Shown in pieces: positions 7,352 through 15,295 of a stretch of 15,870 bases of DNA (its first letter is position 1; every line of letters starts with the position of its first letter). The notes beneath the pieces are model-generated. The model did not search any database. It was not told the origin of the DNA and was given only the letters and a program-made list of their open reading frames with translations. The stretch comes from Entamoeba histolytica HM-1:IMSS (lineage: Eukaryota; Evosea; Mastigamoebida; Endamoebidae). The position numbers were made by a program, and so were the translations under genes. Location of the stretch: contig NW_001915131.1 of assembly GCF_000208925.1 (NCBI RefSeq), forward strand, positions 2,549-18,418. Direction: 5' to 3'.

Positions 7352-10300
7352 CTAATGGAACATTTTCAACATTCTGTATGTAATGAAGAAACCTCCAAAG
7401 ATGTTCAAACATGCAATAAATACAGCTAAACATCCAACAATAGTAACAGCAACAAAATAGAAAAGATCAGTTGATGGATCAATCAATGAAATATTTGTAA
7501 TTCCTCCAACTGCAATAATACCAGATATAGCATTAGTAACAGACATTAAAGGTGTATGAAGTGCACTTGTAACATTCCAAATAACATAATATCCAACAAT
7601 AATAGCAAGTACAAATGACATAAATGCTGTAACAAACATTTCTGGCATAAATAACATAAATATAACAAGAAGAATTATACAACCAAACCCAATAATTTTT
7701 CCAATAGGGAATGATTTTTTATTTTCTTCTTCAGTTGAAAGAGTATTAATATTTTCAACTTTCTTTGCTGGTGTATTTTGACTAACAACTTGGATTTGAG
7801 GTGCTGGCCACATTTTTTGTCCTGCAGAACAAACTACCATTTGTCTAACAATTGGTTCTTCAAGTTTAATAGTAAAATCACTTGCTTTCTTACAAATTAA
7901 ATTTAAGAAATTAAATATATTTTGAGAATATAATTGAGATGCTTGTGGTGACATTTTAACTGTATAATCAGTTTGTCCAATAATGGTAATTCTATTATCA
8001 TAAAGATATGTTTCTCCACTACGAGTTACTTCACAATTTCCTCCATTAGCAGCTGCTAAATCAACAATAACTGATCCTATTTTCATTGAATCAACCATAT
8101 CTTGAGTAATTAAAATTGGTGATTTCTTGCCTGGAACATTTGCTGTTGTAATAACAATATCAGTTTCTGGTAATAATTGTCTAAATAATGCATATTCGGC
8201 ATCAATAAGTCTTTGGGATGCTGCATTTGCATATCCAAATTTATTTTCTGCATCTTCATCTACACTTACTGTACAAAATTCAGCTCCTACTGATTCAGCT
8301 TGTTCTTTTGCTGCTTTTCTAGTATCAAATGCTTTAACTTGTGCTCCAAGTGCTTTAGCAGTAGAAATAGCTGCAAGTCCTGCAACTCCAACTCCAATAA
8401 CAAGTACATTAGCTGGTTGTGATTTACCAGCTGCAGTAACTTGTCCCATAAGTAATCTACCAAATTTATTTGATGCTTCAATAACACATCTATATCCTGC
8501 AAGATTATTTTGTGATGATAATGCATCCATACATTGTGCTTTAGATAATCTTGGTACACAATCCATTGAAATAACATTAATTCCTTTTTGAACTGAAAGA
8601 TCAAGTAATTTAGAATTCTTTGCTGGATAGAAAAATGAAATTAATGTTTGTCCTTGTCTCATTTTATTAATTTCTTCTTCACTTGGTGGATTTACTTTAC
8701 AAATAATATTTGATTTTTCATATAATTCTTCTGTTGTTTCAGCAATACGACATCCAACACTTCTATAATCTTCATCAGTACATGATGATAATAAACCTGC
8801 TCCAGATTCTACATAAATACCATACCCTCTTGATCTAAGTTGTTTACAAACTGATGGAACCATAGCAACCATTTTTTCTGGTACATTTTCTTTTGGAATA
8901 CCAATAAATAAATTTTCAGGATCAATTTTCATAGGAATTGTTTCTTGCTGACCAGTCAATAAACTAGTCTTTTCAGATACACTAATATCACCATTACCTA
9001 AAACAATATCACCCATTAATCTTTTTAATTCAGAATTTAATTCTTCAAATCCTTTCTTACAATCACTTAAGAACATTCTTGTATTAGAATAGAAAAATAA
9101 TGGATTATCTACTGCTGCATATCCTTGATTAAGAGATCTTTTATTAACTACACATACTTTAGCTTTATAAACATCAATAATTGGCATTCCAGCTAATGGT
9201 GATGTTGGGTCAGTTTCTGCTATTGGATTAACTGTATCATTTGCTCCAACAACAATTGCAACATCAACATTTTCTAAATCTTCTGCTTCTTCCATTGCAA
9301 ATACAATTTTATATGGTACATTAGCTTCTGCAAGTAATACATTCATATGTCCTGGTAATCTTCCTGCAACTGGATGAATAATAAATCTTACTTCTTTTCC
9401 TGCTTTAATTAATTCTTCTGCAAGACTAGCAACTACATGTTGTGCTTTTGCAACTGCCATTCCATATCCTGGAACAATAGCAATGTTATGTGCTTCCATT
9501 AAAAGTTTAGCAAGTTCTGGTGTTTGAATTGTATTAGCTTCTTTAGGTCCTTCATCTTCTTGGTTTCTTGTTTTAGATGGTGTTGCTCCAAATCCTCCAA
9601 AAATAACTGACATGAATGATCTATTCATAGCTTTACACATAATATATGATAAAATAGCTCCTGATGATCCAATTAATGCTCCTCCAACAATCATAGCATA
9701 ATTATTTAATAAGAATCCTGATGCTGCTGTAGCCCATCCTGAATATGAATTTAACATTGAAACTACAACTGGCATATCAGCACCTCCAATAGCCATAACC
9801 ATATGCCATCCAATAAAGAATGAAATTAAAGTAACAAGAATAAGAATACCAGCATTGAAATAAACACTATATTTTTGAATATCAGTAATAGAAACAGTAT
9901 CTCCAAAAACGGGAATGTCATTCATTACAATGACTTCACTAGCGATATATGGAATGCATAATAAACATCCAAAAATAACTAAACCTGCATTTAAAACATG
10001 TCTGAAATTTCCTCCAATAATTAGTGGTTTAGATCTAATGATTCCTTGTAATTTTCCAAATGCAACAAGAGACCCTGTAAATGTCATTCCTCCAATAAAA
10101 ATACCTAAAACTGTTTCAAGTCCAATCATTGTCAAATGCATTATATTGGCTTCTTCCTTTTCTTCATTTGTTTTAAGCTCATGGACTTGTTGGTAAGATG
10201 ATGCATCTTTAATCCAATGTGCAAAACCAACAAATACTGCTGCAAGTCCTACAAATGAATGAAATCCTGCTACTAATTGTGGCATTTGAACCATTTCTAC

Positions 10301-10648
10301 TCTTGATGCAATAAAAATACCAATACATGCCGCTGGAATTAAACAAGATAAATACCCAACAAGTAAATAAAGAATTTCATTTCTATCAAGTGCGTCAGAT
10401 GAAGTAGGTGCATTAAGAAAGTCACAACACTTTGAAATTATTGCAGTAATAAAAGCAACGCACATTCCAATAATCCCATAGATATTTCCCATTTTAGCAC
10501 TTATTTGTGTTGATAGTCCTCTCAAAGCCAGAATAAAACAAAGAGAAACAATAATATTTCCAACTGAAACGAAATTAGTAAGGACTTTCATATAATTAAA
10601 AGTAAAATAGTCATCAGAATTAGAACTAGTAAATAATAGAAGTGACAT
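7352..10648 (-). CDS. PNT: NAD(P) transhydrogenase, fused beta-alpha polypeptide
   Basis: Moves hydride between NADH and NADP+, coupled to proton movement across a membrane. The first ATG in the frame is at 10648, giving 1098 aa; ATG at 10591 is an alternative. Order is beta then alpha. Residues 20-370 form the beta membrane bundle, with a proton-path histidine in GFHSFVGLAAV (H130) and GADMPVVVSMLNSYSGWA. At about 375-555 is the NADP(H) domain dIII, with IVPGYGMAVAKAQ and KRSLNQGYAAVDNPLFF. About 580-960 is the NAD(H) domain dI, opening IGIPKENVP, with GVGVAGLAA and an intact RQD loop (R700, Q705, D708 in CVPRLSKAQCMDA). The C-terminal 120 residues are the alpha membrane helices. All key residues look present, so it is probably active. 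In E. histolytica this protein was reported on vesicles, lysosomes and phagosomes rather than mitosomes (established knowledge). Mitochondrial transhydrogenases of animals have alpha first. Confidence 0.96.
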   Translation of the reverse strand: MSLLLFTSSNSDDYFTFNYMKVLTNFVSVGNIIVSLCFILALRGLSTQISAKMGNIYGIIGMCVAFITAIISKCCDFLNAPTSSDALDRNEILYLLVGYLSCLIPAACIGIFIASRVEMVQMPQLVAGFHSFVGLAAVFVGFAHWIKDASSYQQVHELKTNEEKEEANIMHLTMIGLETVLGIFIGGMTFTGSLVAFGKLQGIIRSKPLIIGGNFRHVLNAGLVIFGCLLCIPYIASEVIVMNDIPVFGDTVSITDIQKYSVYFNAGILILVTLISFFIGWHMVMAIGGADMPVVVSMLNSYSGWATAASGFLLNNYAMIVGGALIGSSGAILSYIMCKAMNRSFMSVIFGGFGATPSKTRNQEDEGPKEANTIQTPELAKLLMEAHNIAIVPGYGMAVAKAQHVVASLAEELIKAGKEVRFIIHPVAGRLPGHMNVLLAEANVPYKIVFAMEEAEDLENVDVAIVVGANDTVNPIAETDPTSPLAGMPIIDVYKAKVCVVNKRSLNQGYAAVDNPLFFYSNTRMFLSDCKKGFEELNSELKRLMGDIVLGNGDISVSEKTSLLTGQQETIPMKIDPENLFIGIPKENVPEKMVAMVPSVCKQLRSRGYGIYVESGAGLLSSCTDEDYRSVGCRIAETTEELYEKSNIICKVNPPSEEEINKMRQGQTLISFFYPAKNSKLLDLSVQKGINVISMDCVPRLSKAQCMDALSSQNNLAGYRCVIEASNKFGRLLMGQVTAAGKSQPANVLVIGVGVAGLAAISTAKALGAQVKAFDTRKAAKEQAESVGAEFCTVSVDEDAENKFGYANAASQRLIDAEYALFRQLLPETDIVITTANVPGKKSPILITQDMVDSMKIGSVIVDLAAANGGNCEVTRSGETYLYDNRITIIGQTDYTVKMSPQASQLYSQNIFNFLNLICKKASDFTIKLEEPIVRQMVVCSAGQKMWPAPQIQVVSQNTPAKKVENINTLSTEEENKKSFPIGKIIGFGCIILLVIFMLFMPEMFVTAFMSFVLAIIVGYYVIWNVTSALHTPLMSVTNAISGIIAVGGITNISLIDPSTDLFYFVAVTIVGCLAVFIACLNIFGGFFITYRMLKMFH

Positions 10649-11496
10649 AAAAATCTGATTATTAAGATAATTCAATCTTTTTATTTACTTTTCTGTAGAA
10701 AAGAAATCTAGAAGAATCGAAAATAAATGTGTAGAAGTAACTCTTACTTTCATTAATTTATCTCTTTCTTAAAAATTTAATTTAAAAAGTAATTTTGTTT
10801 TTTATTGTTTCTCTTTGAAGTTTTTCTTTTGTTCTTTATTAAAGAACTTTAAAGAATTTTATTCTTTTAATATTTAGAAAACATCAATTTTCAACGTTGA
10901 CTGAATTTTGTTTTATATTTTAAAATATTTTTCTGGTAATAATTCTTTTCTTTGTTAATTTACATACAATTTCACCTTCTTCAATTTTTTATAAATATTT
11001 TGTCATTAAATTTTTAGAATTTTTTTATTAGAATTTTGGTTCATTTTTTTCAAATAAATTTTTATTATATACAAATTTCTTGGAAGAAGCTAATTAAAAT
11101 TAAGTAAGTTTCATTGAACTATCTTTAAATTGTCTTGTGTTGCAAGGATGATCTTGTAACAAATAATTTTAAAATGATAATAACATTTTATGAATAATTC
11201 ATTTTAATTAATAATTGATAATTTCAAATTAACTGTTTTAAATGAATAAATTTTAGTTCATTATAAATTTGGTGTGAATAAGATACTAAACTTCATAACT
11301 AAAAATTCAATGAAAATTTAAATTATTTCACTAAAAAAATTAATTTTCATTTATTTTTCAAGTTATTTTCAATTTTTTTTATATTTCTATTTCTAGAAAT
11401 TTTATTTTTAATGTTATTTAGAAAAACATTTTTTAACAACAAAATGTGATTTCAATTGATAATGATTTATAACCCTAAAAATGATTATAATTGAAG
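10649..11496. other. Long divergent intergenic region
   Basis: About 850 bases between the divergent starts of the transhydrogenase and the small myristoylated protein; very AT-rich, no supported gene. The best local structure is a hairpin at 11138-11161. An exact AAAAATTCA occurs at 11301-11309 (+), but only a three-codon frame follows. A short minus-strand frame of about 20 codons near 11104-11160 (containing QDHPCNTRQFKDSS) has unusually balanced codons and might be a relic, but it is too short to call. Short upstream ATGs at 11463 and 11481 (+) precede the next gene. Confidence 0.45.
11138..11161 (+). repeat. Inverted repeat / hairpin
   Basis: TGTTGCAAG (11138-11146) pairs with CTTGTAACA (11153-11161) over nine positions with one G-T wobble, around the loop GATGAT. 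It is the least AT-rich spot of this intergenic region. No conserved RNA motif was recognised. Confidence 0.5.
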
Positions 11497-11898
11497 ATGG
11501 GTGGTAGTTCAAGCAAACAAAAGACGAATGTAAATAAAACTGTTGTCATTGAAGAAAATATAACAGAAATTGACGTTAACGAAAAATTTGATAAAGAAGT
11601 AAATTTGATTGAAAGAGAAATTAACAAATTAGAAATTAAATTTAATGAATTTCAAACATTAATGAACGAACAAAAACAAAAAGAAGAAATCATCAATACA
11701 ATACTTGAAAGGAGAGGTATAGAGTTATACGAATATTATATGAAATTAATACTTAATATAGATCAATACGTTGGACTAGAAGAGACTCGTAGAAAAAAAA
11801 GGAAAAGCTATGTTATTTTCGTTCAGAAACGACTGGACTTGGTAGAACAACTTCAAAATCAATTAAGAGATAAACAAGCAAATAAACTTGAAAATTAA
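11497..11898 (+). CDS. Small coiled-coil protein with N-myristoylation-type start
   Basis: A 133-aa protein from ATG 11497; codons before it in frame contain only TTG, so this is the start. It opens MGGSSSKQK: glycine at 2, serine at 6 and lysine at 7 fit the N-myristoyltransferase substrate pattern, followed by basic residues that could strengthen membrane binding. Residues 28-60 and 100-128 are strongly helical and charged, with heptad-like spacing (for example NLIEREINKLEIKFNEF and QKRLDLVEQLQNQL), so a coiled coil is likely. A basic patch ETRRKKRKS lies between. No cysteine follows the glycine, so palmitoylation there is unlikely. I do not recognise a family. ESCRT-III Vps20/CHMP6 also combines a myristoylated start with helices, but the body does not resemble it. 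A peripheral membrane protein is the reasonable inference. Confidence 0.65.
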   Translation: MGGSSSKQKTNVNKTVVIEENITEIDVNEKFDKEVNLIEREINKLEIKFNEFQTLMNEQKQKEEIINTILERRGIELYEYYMKLILNIDQYVGLEETRRKKRKSYVIFVQKRLDLVEQLQNQLRDKQANKLEN

Positions 11899-12135
11899 AA
11901 TTGACTTTATTTGCAACTCTATTCATTATTAGCTGCTTATTATAATACCTCACAGTTTTTCTTATTGTTTTTTAAGATCCTCTCTTTTTAAAGTTAAATT
12001 ATTGAAAACTTAACTAAAATTGATTTTATTTTGAATGATTTATTTTTAAATTTTAGAAGTTTTTAAAAGATATTTTTATTTATCCCAACTATTTTTATAT
12101 TATTTTTTTATTCAAATACTATGAATAATTATTAC

Positions 12136-12805
12136 TTAAGATGGTATATCAATTGCACTTATAACTCTTTGTTTTAACTCAATTCGATTATTCACTTGAG
12201 GATTAAAAAAAGTACTGGGTATTTGATAACTTTTTTTTATTTCATATTAACTAGTTATAACTGTTGATAACTTGTTTAATTATTCTATTAATTGTCTCAA
12301 TAATTTTACATTATTACATTATTTTTATAAACTAATACTTAAATAGGAATATATAAATTAAAGTAACGATATGTGCTATAAGACTATTAATTATTAATAA
12401 CTTATGATAAAATAATACTTTTTATTCTATTTCATATTAATTAACTAACTTCTTCATCATATTTTATATATTTGTTATTTAAACAATTATTATTAGTTAT
12501 ATTATTATTTTTTATTATAACTGTATCTTTTCACTTAACATTTATTAACCAACGAATATGTATAACAAATTTATTAATAAAGTAATTAATAATGAATTAT
12601 TTCTATGTGATAATCATCATTTCATTCATTGTTAGATGAATGAATTGTTCATATTCTTCATTGATTTATTTTTTATTCTTTTTTTATTTCATGTTCAATT
12701 ATTCCATATTGAATATTTTCATTTAATTTCAGTTGCTATGATTCGTTTTAGTGTGAAACATTCTGGATGTTGTTTTCCATAAAATGCATTTGATACCTCT
12801 TTGAT
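12136..12805 (-). pseudogene. Decayed coding sequence, family unknown
   Basis: Several short minus-strand pieces read like protein and use less AT-biased codons than their surroundings. From 12805 to 12722 one frame reads 28 codons containing EVSNAFYGKQHPECFTLKRI, then stops at TGA 12719-12721. A shifted frame continues at 12726 (LNENIQYGIIEHEIKKE) to TAA 12673-12675, and a third runs 12665-12603 (INEEYEQFIHLTMNEMM). Further down, one frame from 12300 to 12136 reads LRQLIE, TAA, LNKLSTVITS, TAA, then 35 codons including YEIKKSYQIPSTFFNPQVNN and ending SAIDIPS with TAA 12136-12138. Stops and shifts between sensible fragments suggest a dead gene. Whether all pieces belong to one gene is unclear, and I do not recognise the family. 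Confidence 0.35.
12621..12644. repeat. Perfect 9-bp inverted repeat
   Basis: TTCATTCAT and ATGAATGAA flank the 6-base loop TGTTAG. It lies inside the decayed coding region, so a function is doubtful. Confidence 0.6.
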
Positions 12806-13127
12806 TTATATAAAATGTCTTAAAAAATGAAAATTACGCATTTATAAAATGACAATAAAATAAATCAAATTATTGTTACAAAATTAAACATACAAGAATA
12901 AAAATCATTTTCATAGATATATCTAACTAACAAACAACAAAAAACATTTGTTATTAAAATAAAAATAATTCAAAAAGAATTTCATTTAAATAATACTTAT
13001 TTATTAAAAATAATTACTAGTAATTCTTTATATAATATTCTTATTAATTAATAATAACATTAATAAAAACCATAATTTTATTAAAATTATTTTAGAGTTT
13101 ATGATAATTTAATTTATTTATTAGAAA

Positions 13128-13196
13128 ATAGAAATGATGATAATGTGGTCCGTGTTTCTGAATACTGAAGAGACTATAACCACTTCTGATTCTTTT
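13128..13196 (+). ncRNA. Box C/D snoRNA, U18-like, LSU rRNA methylation guide
   Basis: All box elements are visible in order. Box C ATGATGA is at 13134-13140, D' CTGA at 13158-13161, a weak C' (TGAAGAG) at about 13166-13172, and box D CTGA at 13186-13189. Flanks pair as a terminal stem (AGAA before box C with TTCT after box D, then a mismatch and three more A-T pairs). The 12 bases before D' (13146-13157, TGGTCCGTGTTT) are exactly complementary to AAACACGGACCA, a universally conserved eukaryotic large-subunit rRNA segment. By the box-plus-five rule the methylated base is the A of AAACA before CGG. As I recall, yeast snR18/human U18 guide in this same segment, so this is probably the amoebal U18. 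The region before box D (ATAACCACTT) matched no rRNA site I know. It sits in an intergenic region, not an intron, so it is probably transcribed on its own. Confidence 0.8.
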
Positions 13197-13312
13197 TAAT
13201 AATAGGTTCATTGAGTTTTCAAATAAAATAAAAAATTAATAAAAAAACTTTAAAGTATTTTAGTTTCAATAACAAATTATAAAAAGTAAATAATAAAAAT
13301 ATTCAAATGAAA

Positions 13313-14348
13313 TTAATTCTTTGGTTTCTTTACGATATAATTATATCCAATAAATTCAAAATTTTTTTGCCAACAATGTTCACGGATAATAAGTAATTTT
13401 TGAACATCATCACAAGTTACATTTACTCCATTTTTATTCTTTTCAAGAAGAACTTCATAACTTTCTAATTCTTTTAGCAGTTCTTTCTTCTCAATATCAA
13501 CATGGCTATGGAACCTATTTAATTCTCTTTTCTTATAGAAATCATCAACAGAATTATCAAAAGAGGAACTTTCTAATTGATTAATATATTCATTAATATC
13601 ATCATATAATGTTATTACTTCTTTCTTTGTTTGAGTAATAAAATTTTTTGTAATTATTTTTCCATTTGAATTACTTGTTAATGATGAAGGTGAAAAAGTA
13701 AAGAATTTAGGTGATGGAGTATATTTGACTGAAGGAGTAGGAGAAGAAGAAGAGGTATCACTTTCTTCAGTTAGACAAATTTCAGTATCTTTAAATTGAT
13801 GAAGTATCTTTTCTATAAAGTCATTAACTGCTTCAAAAACCCCTTTCTTTTTATGAACAAGCATTGGCTTAAAATAAACGTTATTAATGTTTTGATGAAT
13901 TTTTTTAAGTTCTTCATATCTCATTGATAAATCTAAATCTTCTTTATAATCTTTCACAATCAAAATATGAGTTGCAATCTTCGCAAATAATGTCATCCAA
14001 TCACGTGCAGCATCAAAACTACTTTCTATGTCTTTATTTGTCATTAAAATTATTCCATCAACATGTTCTTTTATTAATGCAAGATTCCTTCCTAATTTAT
14101 ACTATTTTATTAAATCACTGTCTCTACTTTAACCTACTTTTATCAAAGTGTTATTAACAAACTTCTGAAAATGGAATATCCCAATATATCACTGATCGGT
14201 CATTAACACTAGATCGATAAATATTAATACCAACTGTATGAATATAACTTGATGAAAATGTATTACCAACAAGTACTTTACATAATGTAGACTTAAACGT
14301 TTTATCTCCTCCTACAACAAGAATTTTTAAAGCTTTTGGATAATTCAT
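13313..14348 (-). CDS. Degenerate Ras-like GTPase with long C-terminal extension, two exons
   Basis: Exon 1 (14163-14348, 62 codons) and exon 2 (13313-14101, 262 codons plus stop) join in phase 0 across a 61-nt intron, GTTTGTTAAT...AAATAG, giving 324 aa. The small-GTPase layout is clear but the nucleotide motifs are worn. The P-loop reads GGDKTFKST (G13-S20, the glycine before K19 replaced by F). T38 sits in the switch I position. Switch II reads WDIPFSE instead of WDxxGQE. The next strand and helix, VDGIILMTNKDIESSFDAAR, is typical. NKxD appears as YKED (114-117) and SAK as HKK. The last 160 residues are extra: a serine/threonine/proline-rich linker followed by charged helices. No C-terminal CaaX or CC motif exists, so prenylation is not expected. 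Probably a pseudo-GTPase or weak nucleotide binder. An acceptor at TTAG nine bases downstream breaks the frame. Confidence 0.72.
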
Positions 14349-14602
14349 TTCTTTAAAGATAATTTTTTTAGTTCATTTTTTGTTTTTCTATTTTCTTAAA
14401 AAAAAAGAAAATTAAAAATTCTGGGTTGATTACAAATAAACAGTTCACAGTTTTATCTCTAAATTTAAGGAATGAAAGAAGAGAATTGACAACATGATAT
14501 TAGACTTTAATTTATGGATGATACGGATGTTTGTTCAGAATGAAAGGGTGTAATGAAACATTTAATTCCAAAATGCAAAAGGCTCAAAAATATTTAAAAC
14601 AA

Positions 14603-14641
14603 AATCCAAAAAATTAGAAGGTTGCTTCAATTTTTGGGATT
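14603..14641 (+). repeat. Strong imperfect hairpin followed by T-rich tract
   Basis: Outer stem AATCCAAAAAATT (14603-14615) pairs with AATTTTTGGGATT (14629-14641) with one A-G mismatch. After a bulged A, GAAG (14617-14620) pairs with CTTC (14625-14628) around the loop GTTG. In total 16 pairs. TATTTAAA lies just upstream and T6-C-T6 just downstream (14645-14657). Confidence 0.7.
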
Positions 14642-14720
14642 GGCTTTTTTCTTTTTTAATTTTTGTTATTAAGAAATAAAAATGAAACTAAAAAACAAAA
14701 CCTAATAAAAGGGGGTAGAA

Positions 14721-14734
14721 GAACTAAAAATTAT
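14721..14734 (+). promoter_or_regulatory. Possible GAAC and initiator elements of the TFIIS-like gene
   Basis: GAACTAAAAATTAT combines the Entamoeba GAAC core element with an initiator-like AAAAATTAT, 15 to 28 bases before ATG 14749. This is the usual arrangement for a short-leader transcript. It would compete with the spliced-leader-exon model for this gene. Confidence 0.3.
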
Positions 14735-14748
14735 TGTTCTTTAGGTCA

Positions 14749-15264
14749 ATGTCAAGAGAAGATGCAACTAAACCTGCTGTTTCTGGAAGTAACTCATACA
14801 ACACAGCAAATAAAACGAAAGCATTGAAAGTATTATCTAAATACATCAAAGAATCAGATATATTAGATGGAATAGGAGAAGGTCTTGCAGTTAAATATAA
14901 AGAAGATAATGAAAAATTTAACTTCCATCTTCGACAGATTTTAGCTGGTCTTCGTAAAAACAAAAAGTTAGTAGATAACCTTTGTTCTAAAAAAGTTACT
15001 CCAAATGAATTAATTGAAATGTCACCAGATGATATGGCAGATGAAGCTGTTAAAGAAATTAAAGAAAGAATTATTAAAGATGAAGAAGATAAAAAGAAAC
15101 CAATTGATATTTCTAAAATACCAGATAATAATGAATTTAAATGTGGTAAATGTGGTAGTAGAAAAATTCAAGAAACATTAGCACAAACACGATCAGCTGA
15201 TGAACCTATGACTCGATTCTTAACATGTGCTAGTTGTGGTTTTTTCTGGAAAATGAGTTGTTAA
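14749..15264 (+). CDS. Transcription elongation factor TFIIS-like (domains II and III)
   Basis: Rescues backtracked RNA polymerase II by stimulating transcript cleavage. 171 aa from ATG 14749. Residues 20-110 match TFIIS domain II, the polymerase-binding helices (KALKVLSKYIKES, then the late motif VTPNELIEMSPDDMADEAVK). The C-terminal zinc ribbon has CGKC and CASC cysteine pairs (starting at 127 and 159) and the catalytic acidic hairpin QTRSADEPMT, all intact. The N-terminal domain I (LW domain) of longer TFIIS proteins is absent and I see no exon encoding it, so this is a short form. The 20 residues before domain II look disordered. An alternative start by splicing from 14494-14528 would add MILDFNLWMIRMS. 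Convergent with the relic at 15296-15870, whose last stop is 31 bases away. Confidence 0.92.
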   Translation: MSREDATKPAVSGSNSYNTANKTKALKVLSKYIKESDILDGIGEGLAVKYKEDNEKFNFHLRQILAGLRKNKKLVDNLCSKKVTPNELIEMSPDDMADEAVKEIKERIIKDEEDKKKPIDISKIPDNNEFKCGKCGSRKIQETLAQTRSADEPMTRFLTCASCGFFWKMSC

Positions 15265-15295
15265 TTGATTTTTTCTATTGCAGAAAATGTTACTT

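Larger units (their letters stand above)
11899..13127. other. Long AT-rich region containing a gene relic
   Basis: About 1.2 kb without an intact gene, lying between the 3' end of the small coiled-coil gene and the snoRNA. Its middle part holds minus-strand coding remnants, listed separately at 12136-12805. Other structure includes a hairpin at 12621-12644, a 10-base palindrome TAACTAGTTA at 12248-12257, and an A/T-only palindrome at 13072-13090. No tRNA, transposase or long repeat was seen. Confidence 0.5.
14349..14748. other. Divergent intergenic region between the Ras-like and TFIIS-like genes
   Basis: About 400 bases. It should hold both promoters. It contains TATTTAAA (14591-14598), a strong hairpin (14603-14641), a T-rich run after it, and GAAC followed by AAAAATTAT at 14721-14734. 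A canonical donor GTTTGTT at 14529 and acceptor TTCTTTAG ending at 14744 could define a 216-nt intron of the TFIIS-like gene. In that case a 5' exon from ATG 14494 would add about 13 residues. Confidence 0.5.

Noticed and set aside
8127..8591. 154-codon plus-strand open frame
   Set aside because: It is antisense to the transhydrogenase dI domain, which carries intact family motifs in the minus frame. The opposite frame is open because of codon bias.
8287..8604. 105-codon minus-strand frame inside the transhydrogenase
   Set aside because: It overlaps the real frame shifted by one and has low-complexity L/Q/K content.
9915..10196. 93-codon plus-strand frame
   Set aside because: Antisense to the beta membrane domain of the transhydrogenase; no domain features.
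10649..10675. Nine-residue N-terminal extension of the transhydrogenase starting at TTG
   Set aside because: Eukaryotic initiation at TTG is not expected here; ATG at 10648 is the first in-frame ATG, and a TAA lies further upstream.
11301..11309. Exact AAAAATTCA initiator on the plus strand
   Set aside because: The only ATG soon after it opens three codons, and the next gene lies about 190 bases away. Treated as chance in AT-rich DNA.
12614..12620. Box C-like ATGATGA on the minus strand, a second snoRNA candidate
   Set aside because: No box D CTGA at a suitable distance, no terminal stem, and the word lies in a peptide-like fragment of the relic.
13072..13090. 19-base palindrome upstream of the snoRNA
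   Set aside because: Composed only of A and T, so easily produced by chance in this region; no link to the snoRNA can be shown.
11899..13127. Possible tRNA genes in the long intergenic region
   Set aside because: No B-box-like GGTTCGANTCC or cloverleaf found on either strand by eye.
13924..14157. 77-codon plus-strand frame
   Set aside because: Antisense to the Ras-like gene and its intron; hydrophobic low-complexity translation.
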